Assembly: GCF_029338335.1 (NCBI RefSeq)
Contig: NZ_CP119796.1
Strand: one strand, 5' to 3'
DNA from: Halomontanus rarus
GTDB lineage: Archaea; Halobacteriota; Halobacteria; Halobacteriales; Natrialbaceae
Length of the DNA: 64,000 bases
In this document: piece by piece, positions 33,542-43,058 of the stretch
Position numbering within the stretch: position 1 is the first letter of the stretch
Layout of the letters: every line of letters begins with the position of its first letter
The notes under the pieces: generated by a model
What the model was told of the DNA's origin: nothing
Database searches by the model: none
The model's input: only the letters and a program-made list of their open reading frames with translations
Translations under genes and position numbers: made by a program

Positions 33542-34500
33542 CAGGCGTCACCTCCCTCGTCTTCGTCTTCAACCTCCTCGTCGTCCATCTCGGCCATCAG
33601 CTCCTCGGCTTCGGCCTCGACGTCCTCCTCGAGTTCCTCGAGGTCTTCTTCGACGTTCTCGGGGTCGACGGTGGCGCCTTCGTCTTCGTCGTCATCGTCT
33701 GCCTCGTCGGCAGCAACTTCTTCCTCGATGACCTCCTCGACGACGTCCTCGTCGACCTCGGCCTCGCCGGGTTCGGCGGGCTCGTCTTCGACGTCTTCGT
33801 CAGCGCGCTCGTCGGCCACCTCTTCGGCGGGCTCCTCGAGCAGTTCTTCGACGCCGCCTTCCGCGTTGACCTCGACGGCCTCGGGGACGACCTCCTCGGG
33901 ATCCATATCGTCGTAGATCTGGAAGTCGTCGGGGAGCTCGGCTCCCGGCGGGATGATCTTCACGGTGACGCCGATCGTCCCGAGTTTCATCACTGCGACG
34001 CCCTGCCCTTCGTCGACGATCTCCTCTGCGGGCTCGCCGTTGTGCTTGATGTAGCCGCGGTTGAACTTCTCGACGCGCGAACGGGCACCCGTGACCTTCC
34101 CCGCGAGGACGATCTCGGCGCCGAGGGCGCCGGCGTCCATGATGCGGTCGATGGTCGTGTGGCCGGCCTTCCGGAAGTACCAGCCACGCTCAAGTGCGTT
34201 CGCGAGTCGGTCGGCGACGATTCGCGCGTTGAGATCCGGCTCGTCGACCTCCTGTACGTCGATCTGGGGGTCGTCGAGGTTGAACTTGGTCTCGAGTGCG
34301 GTCGTCACCTTCCGAATGTTCTCACCGCCTTTGCCGATGACCATCCCCGGCTTCTCGGCCTTGAGGACGATCTGGGTTCCCATCGGCGTCTTGGCGACGT
34401 CCATACCACCGTAGCCTGCACGACCGAGCTCTTCCGCGAAGAACTCGTCGATCTGGGATCGCTGCAGGCCGTTTTCGATGAATTGGTGTTCGTCTGCCAT
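33541..34500 (-). CDS. rps3: 30S ribosomal protein uS3 with long acidic tail
   Basis: A 319-aa mRNA-entry protein. The KH domain contains PGMVIGKGGENIRKVTTALE and the C-terminal S3 domain GVAVMKLGTIGVTVKIIPPG. From about residue 200 the rest is an extremely acidic, low-complexity tail of over 100 residues. Halophiles often extend uS3 this way, but this one is long. It shares one base with uL22. Confidence 0.97.
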   Translation of the reverse strand: MADEHQFIENGLQRSQIDEFFAEELGRAGYGGMDVAKTPMGTQIVLKAEKPGMVIGKGGENIRKVTTALETKFNLDDPQIDVQEVDEPDLNARIVADRLANALERGWYFRKAGHTTIDRIMDAGALGAEIVLAGKVTGARSRVEKFNRGYIKHNGEPAEEIVDEGQGVAVMKLGTIGVTVKIIPPGAELPDDFQIYDDMDPEEVVPEAVEVNAEGGVEELLEEPAEEVADERADEDVEDEPAEPGEAEVDEDVVEEVIEEEVAADEADDDDEDEGATVDPENVEEDLEELEEDVEAEAEELMAEMDDEEVEDEDEGGDA

Positions 34501-35003
34501 TAGCTATCGGCCTCCGCTGTGTCGGCGTTGGTGTCGGTCTCGGCGTCGTCGGGTTCGGCCACGACGATTTCGACGTCGACCTGCGGCGTGTTCCACGACG
34601 AGGCTCGCCCCATCGCACGGGGTTTGCGGCCGACGGACTCGCCGACCTTGTGGGCAGCGACGTGCTCGATGACCATCGATTCGCCGTCGAAGCCCTGGTG
34701 GGCCGCGTTGGCGACGACGTTCTCGAGGAGGTCGAGGAATTCACCGCTGACCTTCTCTGGGTACTTGCCGGCGTCCCAGCCGTCGATATCCGATCGGTGA
34801 CCGGCACCGCTGTTGTGCGATTTGAAGGGGACCGACTGCTTCTCGTCGATGACGTCCTGCAGGTACGCCTGCGCGTCGCCGACGGTCTTGCCCTTGATCT
34901 CGCGGGCGACTTCCTTGCTGTGCTTGTGGCTCATGTGACGCTCCCGAAGCATCGCTTTCGCGGTGGAGTCCGGGTCGGCGTCGACTGAGTAGTTGATTCC
35001 CAT
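34500..35003 (-). CDS. rpl22: 50S ribosomal protein uL22
   Basis: A 167-aa exit-tunnel protein in the archaeal form. HMSHKHSKEVAREIKGKTV and GRKPRAMGRAS are characteristic. It follows uS19 by 7 nt. Confidence 0.96.
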   Translation of the reverse strand: MGINYSVDADPDSTAKAMLRERHMSHKHSKEVAREIKGKTVGDAQAYLQDVIDEKQSVPFKSHNSGAGHRSDIDGWDAGKYPEKVSGEFLDLLENVVANAAHQGFDGESMVIEHVAAHKVGESVGRKPRAMGRASSWNTPQVDVEIVVAEPDDAETDTNADTAEADS

Positions 35004-35010
35004 TATGCGA

Positions 35011-35436
35011 TCACTTCAGTGGAACGAACTTCGACGAGCGAGTCGCTCCGATACCTGCCTGTCCGTGTTCGACGGACGTCCGGGTCAACTGGAACTCACC
35101 CAGGTAGTGGCCGATCATCTCGGGCTCTACTCGCACGCGCTCGAAGGACTGACCGGTGTACACTTCGAAGGTCAGGTCGACGAACTCCGGCAGCACCGGC
35201 ATGTCCCGCAGGTGCGTTCGGATCGGCGAGTTGGCAGTCTCCTGCTCGTCTTTTTCGCGGGCCTTCTCGAGCAGCTTCTGGTGCTCGACACCGAGTCCGC
35301 GTTCGATACTTCGCCGCTTCCGTGCGGGGAGCAGTTCTGCGACTTCCTCGAGCTCCATCTCCTGGAGCTCGTCGAGCGTGTGACCGCGGTAGGTGAACTC
35401 ACCTTCACGGCCGGTTCGGTACTCCTGAGTGCTCAT
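35011..35436 (-). CDS. rps19: 30S ribosomal protein uS19
   Basis: A 141-aa protein of the small-subunit head, with PEMIGHYLGEFQLTRTSVEH near the C-terminus, the family signature. It overlaps uL2 by 4 nt. Confidence 0.97.
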   Translation of the reverse strand: MSTQEYRTGREGEFTYRGHTLDELQEMELEEVAELLPARKRRSIERGLGVEHQKLLEKAREKDEQETANSPIRTHLRDMPVLPEFVDLTFEVYTGQSFERVRVEPEMIGHYLGEFQLTRTSVEHGQAGIGATRSSKFVPLK

Positions 35437-36155
35437 TTGTTACCACCTCGGCCGGTACGGCGCGAGGAAATGTCGCCCACCTTCCGTCCCGGCGGAGCGT
35501 TCCGCGAGACGGACTTGGGCTTGCCGGGGTGCTGGCGGCCGCCACCACCGAACGGGTGGTCGACGGCGTTCATGGCGACCCCGCGGACGCGCGGCCACTT
35601 CGTGCCGCGTGCCTTCATCTTGTGATACTTCTTCCCTGCCTTGACGAACGGCTTCTCCGTTCGGCCACCGCCGGCGACGACACCGATCGTCGCGCGACAC
35701 TGTGGGTCGAGGCGCTTGACCTCGCCGCTTGGCAGCTGGACGACCGCAGCCTTGCGGTCGTGGGTGATCAGGTCCGCGTTGACGCCGGAGGCGCGGGCGA
35801 ATCGACCGCCGTCGCCCGGCTGTGCCTCGACGTTACAGACCGGAACCCCTTCGGGGATCTCCGCCAGCGGCAGCGTGTTGCCGGGCTTGATCTCCGCGCT
35901 GATCCCGACCTGAATCTCGTCGCCGACCGAGACGCCCTCGGGCGCGAGGACCAGACGCTGGTCGCCGTCCTCGAACTCGATGGCCACGACCGGCGCCGAG
36001 CGGGCGGGATCGTGTTCGACGTCGACGACCGTGCCGCGCACGACGTCGCCGTCTTCGGGTTTCTTGTGCTCGAGATTCGCCTTGTATCGGTGCGACGGGG
36101 CACGGAACGTGGAAGTCCCGCGACCACGTCGCTGACCGAGGATACGTCGTCCCAT
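35433..36155 (-). CDS. rpl2: 50S ribosomal protein uL2
   Basis: A 240-aa peptidyl-transferase-centre protein. The conserved GVAMNAVDHPFGGGGRQHPG loop, with the functional His, is intact near the C-terminus. It lies 2 nt after uL23. Confidence 0.98.
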   Translation of the reverse strand: MGRRILGQRRGRGTSTFRAPSHRYKANLEHKKPEDGDVVRGTVVDVEHDPARSAPVVAIEFEDGDQRLVLAPEGVSVGDEIQVGISAEIKPGNTLPLAEIPEGVPVCNVEAQPGDGGRFARASGVNADLITHDRKAAVVQLPSGEVKRLDPQCRATIGVVAGGGRTEKPFVKAGKKYHKMKARGTKWPRVRGVAMNAVDHPFGGGGRQHPGKPKSVSRNAPPGRKVGDISSRRTGRGGNK

Positions 36156-36157
36156 TC

Positions 36158-36412
36158 TCAGAACACCCCGATTCGCGAGGCGACTTCCTGGGCGTCGTCG
36201 TCCTCGGAGAGTCTAACGGTTGCTTTCTTTTTGCCCTGCATCGTGATCTGTGTGTTGACGTCGTCGACCGAGACGTCGAACTGCGACTCCACCGCATCCC
36301 GAATCTCGGGCTTGTTGGCGTCGATGTCGACGATGAACTGGAGCTTGTTCTCGAAGTCCATGTCGTTCATCGCCTTCTCGGTGACGAGGGGGTGGTCGAT
36401 GATTCCGCTCAT
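36158..36412 (-). CDS. rpl23: 50S ribosomal protein uL23
   Basis: An 84-aa exit-tunnel protein and docking site for SRP. It starts MSGIIDHPLVTEKAMNDMDF, the family start, and overlaps uL4 by 4 nt. Confidence 0.97.
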   Translation of the reverse strand: MSGIIDHPLVTEKAMNDMDFENKLQFIVDIDANKPEIRDAVESQFDVSVDDVNTQITMQGKKKATVRLSEDDDAQEVASRIGVF

Positions 36413-37161
36413 CGGTCTGCCACCTCCTCGAGTGCGCTCTCGGTCCAGATCGTCAGCCGGCCGGCCTGTGCGCCGGGGGCGAGTTCCTCCGTATTGACCT
36501 CGCGAGCGGTCGCGACGTCGGCACCCGCGAGGTTGCGGGCTGCACGCGACGGACCGGTCTCGCTCGAGGTGACGAAGAGGATCGACTTGGGCGTCTTGTA
36601 CTTCCGGCCACGGGCTTTCCCCTGACCTGCACGGACGCTGCGACCCTCGTCGGCACGCTCGACGTCGGCGTCGACGCCGACGGCCTCGAGGAAGGAAACG
36701 ACCTCCTGGGTCTTCACGAGATCCTCGAACTCGTCGCTGACGACCAGCGGGAGTTCGGTGTCGCCGTCGAAGCGGTGCCCTCGCTCTGCGACGAGTTCGG
36801 AATCGGTCGTCGCTGCGATGGCGCTTCGAGTGGCCAGCTGTCGTTCTTTCTTGTTGATCGATTCAGTCCAGTCCTTCTCGGCTTTCGGCGGGTGAGCCTT
36901 GCGCCCCTTGACCGTCTGGGGGACGCGACGACCGCGTCCGTCCTGACGGGGAACGTGGGCCATCCCGCGACCGCTACCGAACGATTCGGCCGGCGTCCGC
37001 ATGCCGGCGAACTCGTCGGCGCCGTAGTCCTGTTTTCGGTTAGCCTGGGCAGCGCGTACGGCGCGGGCGATGACGTCCGGGCGGTATTCGGTTTCGAAGA
37101 CCGCCGGGAGGTCCACCGACCCCGCGTCTGCGCCGTCCAGATCTCGTACTGTTGCTTCCAT
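36409..37161 (-). CDS. rpl4: 50S ribosomal protein uL4
   Basis: A 250-aa protein with the archaeal tunnel-constriction loop GSGRGMAHVPRQDGRGRRVP. It starts 3 nt after the uL3 stop. Confidence 0.97.
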   Translation of the reverse strand: MEATVRDLDGADAGSVDLPAVFETEYRPDVIARAVRAAQANRKQDYGADEFAGMRTPAESFGSGRGMAHVPRQDGRGRRVPQTVKGRKAHPPKAEKDWTESINKKERQLATRSAIAATTDSELVAERGHRFDGDTELPLVVSDEFEDLVKTQEVVSFLEAVGVDADVERADEGRSVRAGQGKARGRKYKTPKSILFVTSSETGPSRAARNLAGADVATAREVNTEELAPGAQAGRLTIWTESALEEVADR

Positions 37162-37164
37162 ACG

Positions 37165-38184
37165 TTATCCCTGGTTGGATGCGGTGGAGACGTACCGAAC
37201 CTCGGGATCGAGGCGCGGCTGGTCTCCGGGTCGGATCGCCGGGCGCAAGCGCACGAGGCGCTTGTTCGGCCCGGGGAGCGAGCCCTTGATCAACGCGTGC
37301 GGGCCGTCGACTTCGCCGTAGTTGACGAAGCCGCCGTCGACCGTCGCGTCCGCCCCGTCACCGACGTCGACGAGGCGCTTGTTGAGTTCCGTACGCTGGT
37401 GGTAGCCAGTCTGTCCCTGCTGGGGAACCGTCGAGCGAACCCGGGATGGGTTCCACGGACCGAGGTTCCCGATGCGGCGGCGCCAGCCTTGCCGGGCGTG
37501 CTTGCCCTTGCGTTTCTGGACGCCCCACCGCTTGACGGGGCCCTGGGTTCCTTTCCCTTTCGTGACGCCGCTCGCGTCGACGTACTCGCCGGCGCGGAAG
37601 ACGTCGTTCATGGTGTGCTCGCCGCCCTCGAGAACGAGGTCGAGCGCGTAATCGACGCGCTCGTCGAGCGATCCACCGCCGACACGTGTCTCCATCACGT
37701 CGGGTTTCTTCTTGGGAACTGACGGAACGGAGCCGGGCACCGTGTGGGTGATGACGCGGACGTCGGCGACACGACCCTCCTCGAGGGCCGCGCGGAGGTC
37801 GTCCTCCGCTGCGTCGACGTCGTAGTCGTCTCCGGGGAGGTCGAGGACGCGGTCGAGCTCGTCGTCGAGCTCGTCGGTCCAGACCTCGGTGATCGGCTTC
37901 TGTCCGTACGGAGTATCTTCGTACGCACGCAGGGCGACGGCGCGCATCGGCGGCGTCTCCACGATAGTGACGGGGACGGTCTGTTCCATCCCTTCAGTCG
38001 ACGAGTTCGCTTTGTCGTCGATCATCACCACGTGGGTCATGCCGGCCTTGTAGCCCGCGAAGCCCTGGAGCGTCGGCTGTCCTTCGTCGTCCGGCCACGA
38101 ACTGAAGCGTGGGACCTCGCTGGTCGCACGCTTTCGTGGGCCGAACCCGAGTGAGCCTTTGCGTGGTGCGTTTGGTTGTGGCAT
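37165..38184 (-). CDS. rpl3: 50S ribosomal protein uL3
   Basis: A 339-aa large-subunit protein that contacts the peptidyl-transferase region. It begins MPQPNAPRKGSLGFGPRKRA, and VTKGKGTQGPVKRWGVQKRK with the basic loop after it is the family core. It is the first ribosomal gene of the operon, 4 nt after the methyltransferase. Confidence 0.98.
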   Translation of the reverse strand: MPQPNAPRKGSLGFGPRKRATSEVPRFSSWPDDEGQPTLQGFAGYKAGMTHVVMIDDKANSSTEGMEQTVPVTIVETPPMRAVALRAYEDTPYGQKPITEVWTDELDDELDRVLDLPGDDYDVDAAEDDLRAALEEGRVADVRVITHTVPGSVPSVPKKKPDVMETRVGGGSLDERVDYALDLVLEGGEHTMNDVFRAGEYVDASGVTKGKGTQGPVKRWGVQKRKGKHARQGWRRRIGNLGPWNPSRVRSTVPQQGQTGYHQRTELNKRLVDVGDGADATVDGGFVNYGEVDGPHALIKGSLPGPNKRLVRLRPAIRPGDQPRLDPEVRYVSTASNQG

Positions 38185-38188
38185 TCTA

Positions 38189-39049
38189 TCACGCTCTGAG
38201 TGAGAGGCAGGCGAGGGTGGCGAACATCGCTTCTTCCGTTCGCACCACCTCGCTGCCCTGGTTCGGAACCGTGTTCAACCAGAGGTCGAACCCCAGATCG
38301 TCTGTCCGTGTGGGTTCGACTCTGTCACCGCCGTCGTCGCCGGCAGTTGACACCTCGATTCCGAGGATATCCGGCAGCCCTCTCTCGGGCGAACCGAACG
38401 CGACGGTCATCCCGTCTCGTTCGACGCGTCCGGCCAGCGTCTCGAGTCGTCCGGTGGTGAGCCGTTCACCGTACCGGGACGACGCGATGCGAACGCCGGC
38501 GTCCTCACGGCCGAGAGCTGCGGAGAGGTCCGTCCGCTCGACGGCGAACCCCGGGAGGGGCTCGTCGACGAGTTTCGCCCGGACCGGTCGTCGCGAAGAG
38601 ATCCTGACGGTTACGCGCTCCCCCTCGTCGACCGCCATTTTCGGCGGTACGTTGAGGGAGATCGGGTGTTGCAAGCCGCAATTGACCCGGACGCGCCCTT
38701 CAGGTCCGACCTCGGTCACGATTCCTTGTCTTGACGACCCCGAACCGTCCGATTCGGAGCCGGTCTGTGACATGGCGCGGAGCGGCGGCAAGACGCCCGC
38801 GTACTCCAGTTCGTCCCGCTTGCCCCACGCCTCAGTTTTGAGGTAGGGGGGCGTCGCGGCGTACCGTAAGACGGTGCTTACGAACCCGCCGCCGAATCGC
38901 CGCTCGCCCTCCCGATCGGGGAAGACGACCAGACGATCCGCCCTGAAGATCGTCGCCGCACGGGCGACGTATCCGAGTTTGCGAGTTGCCTCGCGTTTGT
39001 CCTCGGCTTCACGGACGATCGACGACGGCATGAGTACGCTGACGGTCAT
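38189..39049 (-). CDS. SPOUT-fold RNA methyltransferase (COG2106 type)
   Basis: A protein of about 286 aa in the SPOUT methyltransferase superfamily, expected to methylate rRNA using S-adenosylmethionine. The ATG at 39049 gives MTVSVLMPSSIVREAEDKRE, the usual start; the earlier open frame is not needed. An RNA-binding OB-like insert (GIVTEVGPEGRVRVNCGLQH) sits in the middle and a C-terminal knot region (FDLWLNTVPNQGSEVVRTEEA) follows. It leads the ribosomal operon, a context common in archaea. The exact target is unknown. Confidence 0.85.
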   Translation of the reverse strand: MTVSVLMPSSIVREAEDKREATRKLGYVARAATIFRADRLVVFPDREGERRFGGGFVSTVLRYAATPPYLKTEAWGKRDELEYAGVLPPLRAMSQTGSESDGSGSSRQGIVTEVGPEGRVRVNCGLQHPISLNVPPKMAVDEGERVTVRISSRRPVRAKLVDEPLPGFAVERTDLSAALGREDAGVRIASSRYGERLTTGRLETLAGRVERDGMTVAFGSPERGLPDILGIEVSTAGDDGGDRVEPTRTDDLGFDLWLNTVPNQGSEVVRTEEAMFATLACLSLRA

Positions 39050-39104
39050 ACCGTGACGCTTCGGCGCCTCGTCACTAGACTGTAGCGATCTTTGTGTGCA
39101 TGGT

Positions 39105-39110
39105 CTTAAA
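39105..39110 (-). promoter_or_regulatory. TATA-like box for the ribosomal operon
   Basis: Minus-strand TTTAAG lies about 56-61 nt before the methyltransferase ATG, so a short 5' untranslated leader would be made. It is the best candidate promoter for the whole S10/spc operon. Confidence 0.4.
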
Positions 39111-39324
39111 AGGATAGCGGATTGGTTTCCGGCTGTGAACGCCTCACAGGACCGGATTCGTGCTAATTCGACGCATAGTCGTCCGACGTGACATGTGGTC
39201 GTCACGTGACGGTGGGATCGGATCCGAATATGGGTGTTCAGGTCGAACGACGGCGTTTGTGACTCGCGACCGTCGTCATTCCGGGTATGTGGCGAAGTAC
39301 CTCCCCGACTGCGATTCGCAACCC

Positions 39325-39330
39325 TTATAC
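39325..39330 (+). promoter_or_regulatory. TATA-like box of tRNA-Gly
   Basis: TTATAC lies 33-38 nt before the mature 5' end of the tRNA. Confidence 0.45.
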
Positions 39331-39362
39331 ACCCTTCCCGGATTAGATGAGAGTGCAGCAGG

Positions 39363-39433
39363 GCGCTGGTAGTGTAGTGGTATCACGTGACCTTGCCATG
39401 GTCACAACCTGGGTTCAAATCCCAGCCAGCGCA
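39363..39433 (+). tRNA. tRNA-Gly (anticodon GCC)
   Basis: A 71-nt cloverleaf. Acceptor stem GCGCTGG pairs with CCAGCGC at 39426-39432, with discriminator A. The anticodon stem TGACC/GGTCA encloses the loop TTGCCAT with anticodon GCC at 39395-39397. The T-loop GGTTCAAAT is present. CCA is not encoded and there is no intron. Confidence 0.97.
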
Positions 39434-39612
39434 TTTCTCTCGAGACCAACACGACGAGCGTAGAGAGCGTTGCATCCAAGTGAACCGCCAGTAGAGGATT
39501 CCACCCCTACGGACCGCTCCTCGCGTACAAGTCGGCGTAATAGTTCTCGGTGGTGGTCGTTCGACTGCGATCCGGCCACCTCGCTTATGGCCGTTCTTCG
39601 CCAACTAGCTGT

Positions 39613-40494
39613 ATGAGCGATGAGGAACCTGTTCTTCGGGGGGAGACGCACGTCGGACGAGTCGCGCTCCGGGTCGCCGACCTCGAGCGACAGACCGAGT
39701 TCTACCGAGACGTCGTCGGATTAGCGGTCCTCGAGTCGCGGTCGACCGACGACCGGGTCGTTCTGGGAGCCGGCGAAGGCGCGTTACTCGAATTGATCGC
39801 CGATCCCAGCGCGCCAGAGCGCGCGCCCGCGCAAACAGGACTTTTTCACACCGCCTTTCTGGTGCCGACGAGAGCCGCACTCGGCGACGCGCTCGAGCGA
39901 GTCCGCACGCAGTGGCAACTCGACGGAGCGGCGGACCACCTCGCCAGCGAGGCGCTCTACCTCTCGGACCCGGAGGGGAACGGGATCGAGATTTATCGAG
40001 ACCGACCGCCCGAAGAGTGGGACCGAACGGAGTCGGGCGGCGTTCGGTTAGACACGCTCCCGCTCGATCTCCAGGAGGTGGCGTCGATTAGCCGTGGGCG
40101 GGCGTCGGTCCCCCGAGAGACGACGGTCGGCCACGTCCACCTCGAGGTCTCCTCGCTGGCGGCCTCGCGCGCGTTCTATGTAGGTCAGGTCGGGATGGGT
40201 GTACAATACGAGTACGACGGAGCCCTGTTCGTCGCCGCCGCCGACTACCACCATCACGTCGGACTCAATACGTGGAGGGGGCGGAGCGAGCCCGCGAGCG
40301 GGGACCCGAACCGGACGCTGGGTCTCGAGTGGGTCGAACTCGTCGTTCCCGACCGAGAGACGCTCGAGGGAGTGAGAGAGCGCCTTCTCGAACGGGACAG
40401 TGAGATCACACCTGAAGGCGACGCCGAATTCGCGTTTTCGACGCGCGATCCCGACGAAATCACCTGGCGAATCCGAGTCGAGAACGGTAGCTGA
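39613..40494 (+). CDS. Two-domain VOC (glyoxalase/dioxygenase) protein
   Basis: A 293-aa protein from the ATG at 39613 with two vicinal-oxygen-chelate modules, beginning ETHVGRVALRVADLERQTEF and TTVGHVHLEVSSLAASRAFY. Metal ligands are likely the His residues at each module start and the later Glu residues (GIEIY). The arrangement matches CatE-type 2,3-dioxygenases, which cleave catechol-like rings. The upstream 21 codons of the open frame are not counted. Substrate unknown. Confidence 0.8.
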   Translation: MSDEEPVLRGETHVGRVALRVADLERQTEFYRDVVGLAVLESRSTDDRVVLGAGEGALLELIADPSAPERAPAQTGLFHTAFLVPTRAALGDALERVRTQWQLDGAADHLASEALYLSDPEGNGIEIYRDRPPEEWDRTESGGVRLDTLPLDLQEVASISRGRASVPRETTVGHVHLEVSSLAASRAFYVGQVGMGVQYEYDGALFVAAADYHHHVGLNTWRGRSEPASGDPNRTLGLEWVELVVPDRETLEGVRERLLERDSEITPEGDAEFAFSTRDPDEITWRIRVENGS

Positions 40495-40590
40495 GCGCGT
40501 CGCTCGAGTCGAGGCCGCGATCTCGATCCACTCGTCCGTAGCCGCTCCATCGCCCCGGAATACTTCCCTGTCGCCGGCGTATCACGACCG

Positions 40591-41601
40591 ATGCTCACGG
40601 ACACACCCGGGATCCACCACGTGACGGCGGTCGTGGGCGACGCCCAGCGAAACGTGGACTTCTACGCGGGAACGCTCGGTCTCCGGCTTCTCCTGCGGAC
40701 GGTGAACCACGAGGACACGTTCGCCTACCACCTCTACTACGGCGACGAGACGGGGACGCCGGGAACGATCTTGACGTGCTTTCCCTACCCTCACGAGGAC
40801 GACGGTCGGATCGGCGTCCCCCAGATCCAGACCGTCGAATTCGTCGTCCCGGAGACGGCAGTCGACTACTGGCTCGAGCGTCTCACCGATAGTGATGCAG
40901 CTCAGGACGTGACGGGACCCCTCGAGCGCTTCGACGAGCGAGTGGTCCGATTCCGGGATCCCGACGGGACGCAACTCGAGTTGGTCACCGGCGAGTCGCC
41001 GGTCGAACCCTGGGCCGACGGCCCCGTCCCAGAGGATACCGCGATCCGCGGCCTCCACGGCGTAACGGTGTGCTCTGCGAACAGCTACGCGACGGCGAGC
41101 GTACTCGAGACGCTCGGACTCGAGCTCGTCGGTCAGGAAGGAGACCGGGTCCGATATCGGGCGCCGGGCGACCGGGCGACGGTGATCGACCTCCTCGACC
41201 GCGACGGATCGTACGGACGCGGGGGTCCCGGGACGATCCACCACGTCGCAGTCCGAGCGGAGAGCGTCGACCAGCTCTACGAGTGGCACGACCTCTTCCG
41301 CGAGCGGGAGTACGACGTCTCGCGGGTGAAAGATCGCCACTACTTCCACTCGCTGTACGTCCGCGAGCCGGGTGGAATCCTGTTCGAACTGGCGACCGAT
41401 CCCCGTCCCCGGAACGGCGCCAGGTCGGACGGTGAAAGCGACAGTGAGATCCCAGCCACAGAACAGAGCGGAATCGTCCACGAGCCCGACGCTGTCGCCG
41501 GTGAGCGGCTCGAACTCCCGCCGTGGCTCGAGGAGGACCGCGAGATGATCGAGTCGCAGTTACCGCCGGTGTCCGTTCCGGCTGGAAGGTCGGATTCCTG
41601 A
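40591..41601 (+). CDS. VOC ring-cleaving dioxygenase (MhqO/MhqA type)
   Basis: A 336-aa protein with two VOC modules: TPGIHHVTAVVGDAQRNVDF at the start and GLHGVTVCSANSYA in the second half, with GTIHHVAVRAES and EPGGILFELATDP supplying likely His and Glu metal ligands. This family opens hydroquinone-type rings and protects against quinones. It lies about 100 nt after another VOC gene on the same strand. Confidence 0.82.
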   Translation: MLTDTPGIHHVTAVVGDAQRNVDFYAGTLGLRLLLRTVNHEDTFAYHLYYGDETGTPGTILTCFPYPHEDDGRIGVPQIQTVEFVVPETAVDYWLERLTDSDAAQDVTGPLERFDERVVRFRDPDGTQLELVTGESPVEPWADGPVPEDTAIRGLHGVTVCSANSYATASVLETLGLELVGQEGDRVRYRAPGDRATVIDLLDRDGSYGRGGPGTIHHVAVRAESVDQLYEWHDLFREREYDVSRVKDRHYFHSLYVREPGGILFELATDPRPRNGARSDGESDSEIPATEQSGIVHEPDAVAGERLELPPWLEEDREMIESQLPPVSVPAGRSDS

Positions 41602-41907
41602 ATGCGAAATTCGTCCCGCCTCGAGTCGAAGGTGACTCGAGATCGATGTTCACCTCCGACGTCGGTCGCGGACTTTCTCGCGTACTCGAGGAATTACCGA
41701 CGAGTAAGTTTGTATTACCACACGATTCGTCACGCTCCCGGTGACGATCCGACACGGTATCGAGATAGTCACCGACGGACGAATAGATAGGCGGCGCAAC
41801 AGTAACCACAGTAGAAAAGTCGTGTCTCTGAACCGATGTAGGCAGCGATTGACTTTTGTACCGTGGAGAAGTACGGATCAATGGACGATTGAACACCGAG
41901 TATCGAA
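41602..41907. other. Intergenic region without visible genes
   Basis: About 300 bases with no gene I can support. A clear TATA box before the ATG at 41908 is not seen. Confidence 0.5.
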
Positions 41908-42273
41908 ATGCAAACTGAAACATACACCTCCAACGAGCAGCACGGCCCCCAGTACGACCAGTCAAATGATCGCTACACCTTCCAGTACGACGCCGACGGA
42001 AGTGCGACATTACCGACGCGGATCGTTCACGCCCTCGCGGCAGTCGCAGATATCGACGTCTCGCAGGGTGAGTTCTCCCTCTACGACAGCATCGATCCGG
42101 ACGCTCTCGAGCGGATCTTCAGCCCCAAGGCCGACGGCTCCAAACGTTCGAGCGGCCACGTCGCGTTCACCGCCCTCGAGCACGAGGTCTACGTCTACGC
42201 CGACGGGACCGTGTTCATCTACCCACCCGTTGACGCCCCTCGCCCGACCCGGACGATCGAACAGGAACACTGA
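41908..42273 (+). CDS. HalOD1 output domain protein
   Basis: A 121-aa protein with the haloarchaeal HalOD1 pattern: LPTRIVHALAAVADID, then ALERIFSPKADG and a closing HVAFTALEHEVYVYADGTVFIY. HalOD1 domains are thought to be signalling output modules, and stand-alone copies are common in haloarchaea. No partner sensor lies beside it. Confidence 0.82.
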   Translation: MQTETYTSNEQHGPQYDQSNDRYTFQYDADGSATLPTRIVHALAAVADIDVSQGEFSLYDSIDPDALERIFSPKADGSKRSSGHVAFTALEHEVYVYADGTVFIYPPVDAPRPTRTIEQEH

Positions 42274-42372
42274 GGAAACCGAAAACGACCGGCCTCTCCA
42301 CCCGGAGTTTCGGCCCAACACGTCCGGGATGCGACGAACAGCTATTTTCACCTCGACGACGTGGACTCGCGT

Positions 42373-42684
42373 ATGACAGTCATCGGCTTCCTGTCGGTCG
42401 CACCGGTAATCGAAGACAGCATGTCCGGCGAGGTCGCGAAAGCGGTCGACGCCCTCGAGGCGTTCGACGTCGAGTACGAGACGACGCCCATGGGGACGAC
42501 GATCGAGGCCGACGACACCGACGAGCTATTCGCCGCGGTGCAAGCGGCCCACGAGGCGGTCGAGGCCGACCGGGTGAGCACCGTCCTGAAGATCGACGAC
42601 AAGCGCGCGAGCGATCAGAGCGCGCGGGAGAAAGTCGACGCGGTCGAGGAGCATCTGGGGCGGGCGGCCTCGAGCGACGACTGA
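42373..42684 (+). CDS. Thiamine-binding-like MTH1187 family protein
   Basis: A 103-aa protein resembling the MTH1187/YkoF-like group that binds thiamine or related ligands. It begins MTVIGFLSVAPVIEDSMSGE and has YETTPMGTTIEAD. The ATG at 42373 is chosen over a GTG four codons earlier. Its role in the cell is uncertain. Confidence 0.8.
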   Translation: MTVIGFLSVAPVIEDSMSGEVAKAVDALEAFDVEYETTPMGTTIEADDTDELFAAVQAAHEAVEADRVSTVLKIDDKRASDQSAREKVDAVEEHLGRAASSDD

Positions 42685-42778
42685 GTGGCGTTCATCGGCG
42701 ATCGGTTTTCGCCGCATACGACTCTGGCCTGCACGAGCGGGCGACACGCTCAACACGCGAGAGCGAGTAGTGACCCCC

Positions 42779-42988
42779 ATGGAAGAAACCACACTCGAGG
42801 TCGACGGAATGGCCTGCGACGGCTGCGAGGAGAACGTCCGGACGGCGCTCGAGGCGCTCGAGGGCGTCTCGTCGGCGACGGCGAATCACACCGCCGGTAA
42901 AGTCCGGGTGACCCACGACGGGACGGTCGTGGACAGGCAGACACTCAGCGGAACGGTCGAAGACGCCGGCTACGAGGTCGCCAGCTGA
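42779..42988 (+). CDS. Heavy-metal-associated (copper chaperone-like) protein
   Basis: A 69-aa single HMA domain, with the metal-binding motif GMACDGCEENV (Cys-x-x-Cys) near the N-terminus and a TVEDAGYEV ending. It probably carries copper. No P-type ATPase is encoded nearby. Confidence 0.88.
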   Translation: MEETTLEVDGMACDGCEENVRTALEALEGVSSATANHTAGKVRVTHDGTVVDRQTLSGTVEDAGYEVAS

Positions 42989-43058
42989 GCGGGACGCGAC
43001 TCCAGCGGCGGGCGAAGAAACTGGCAACTTGTTTTAGTGGTGACGCGGAAGGACGAGT

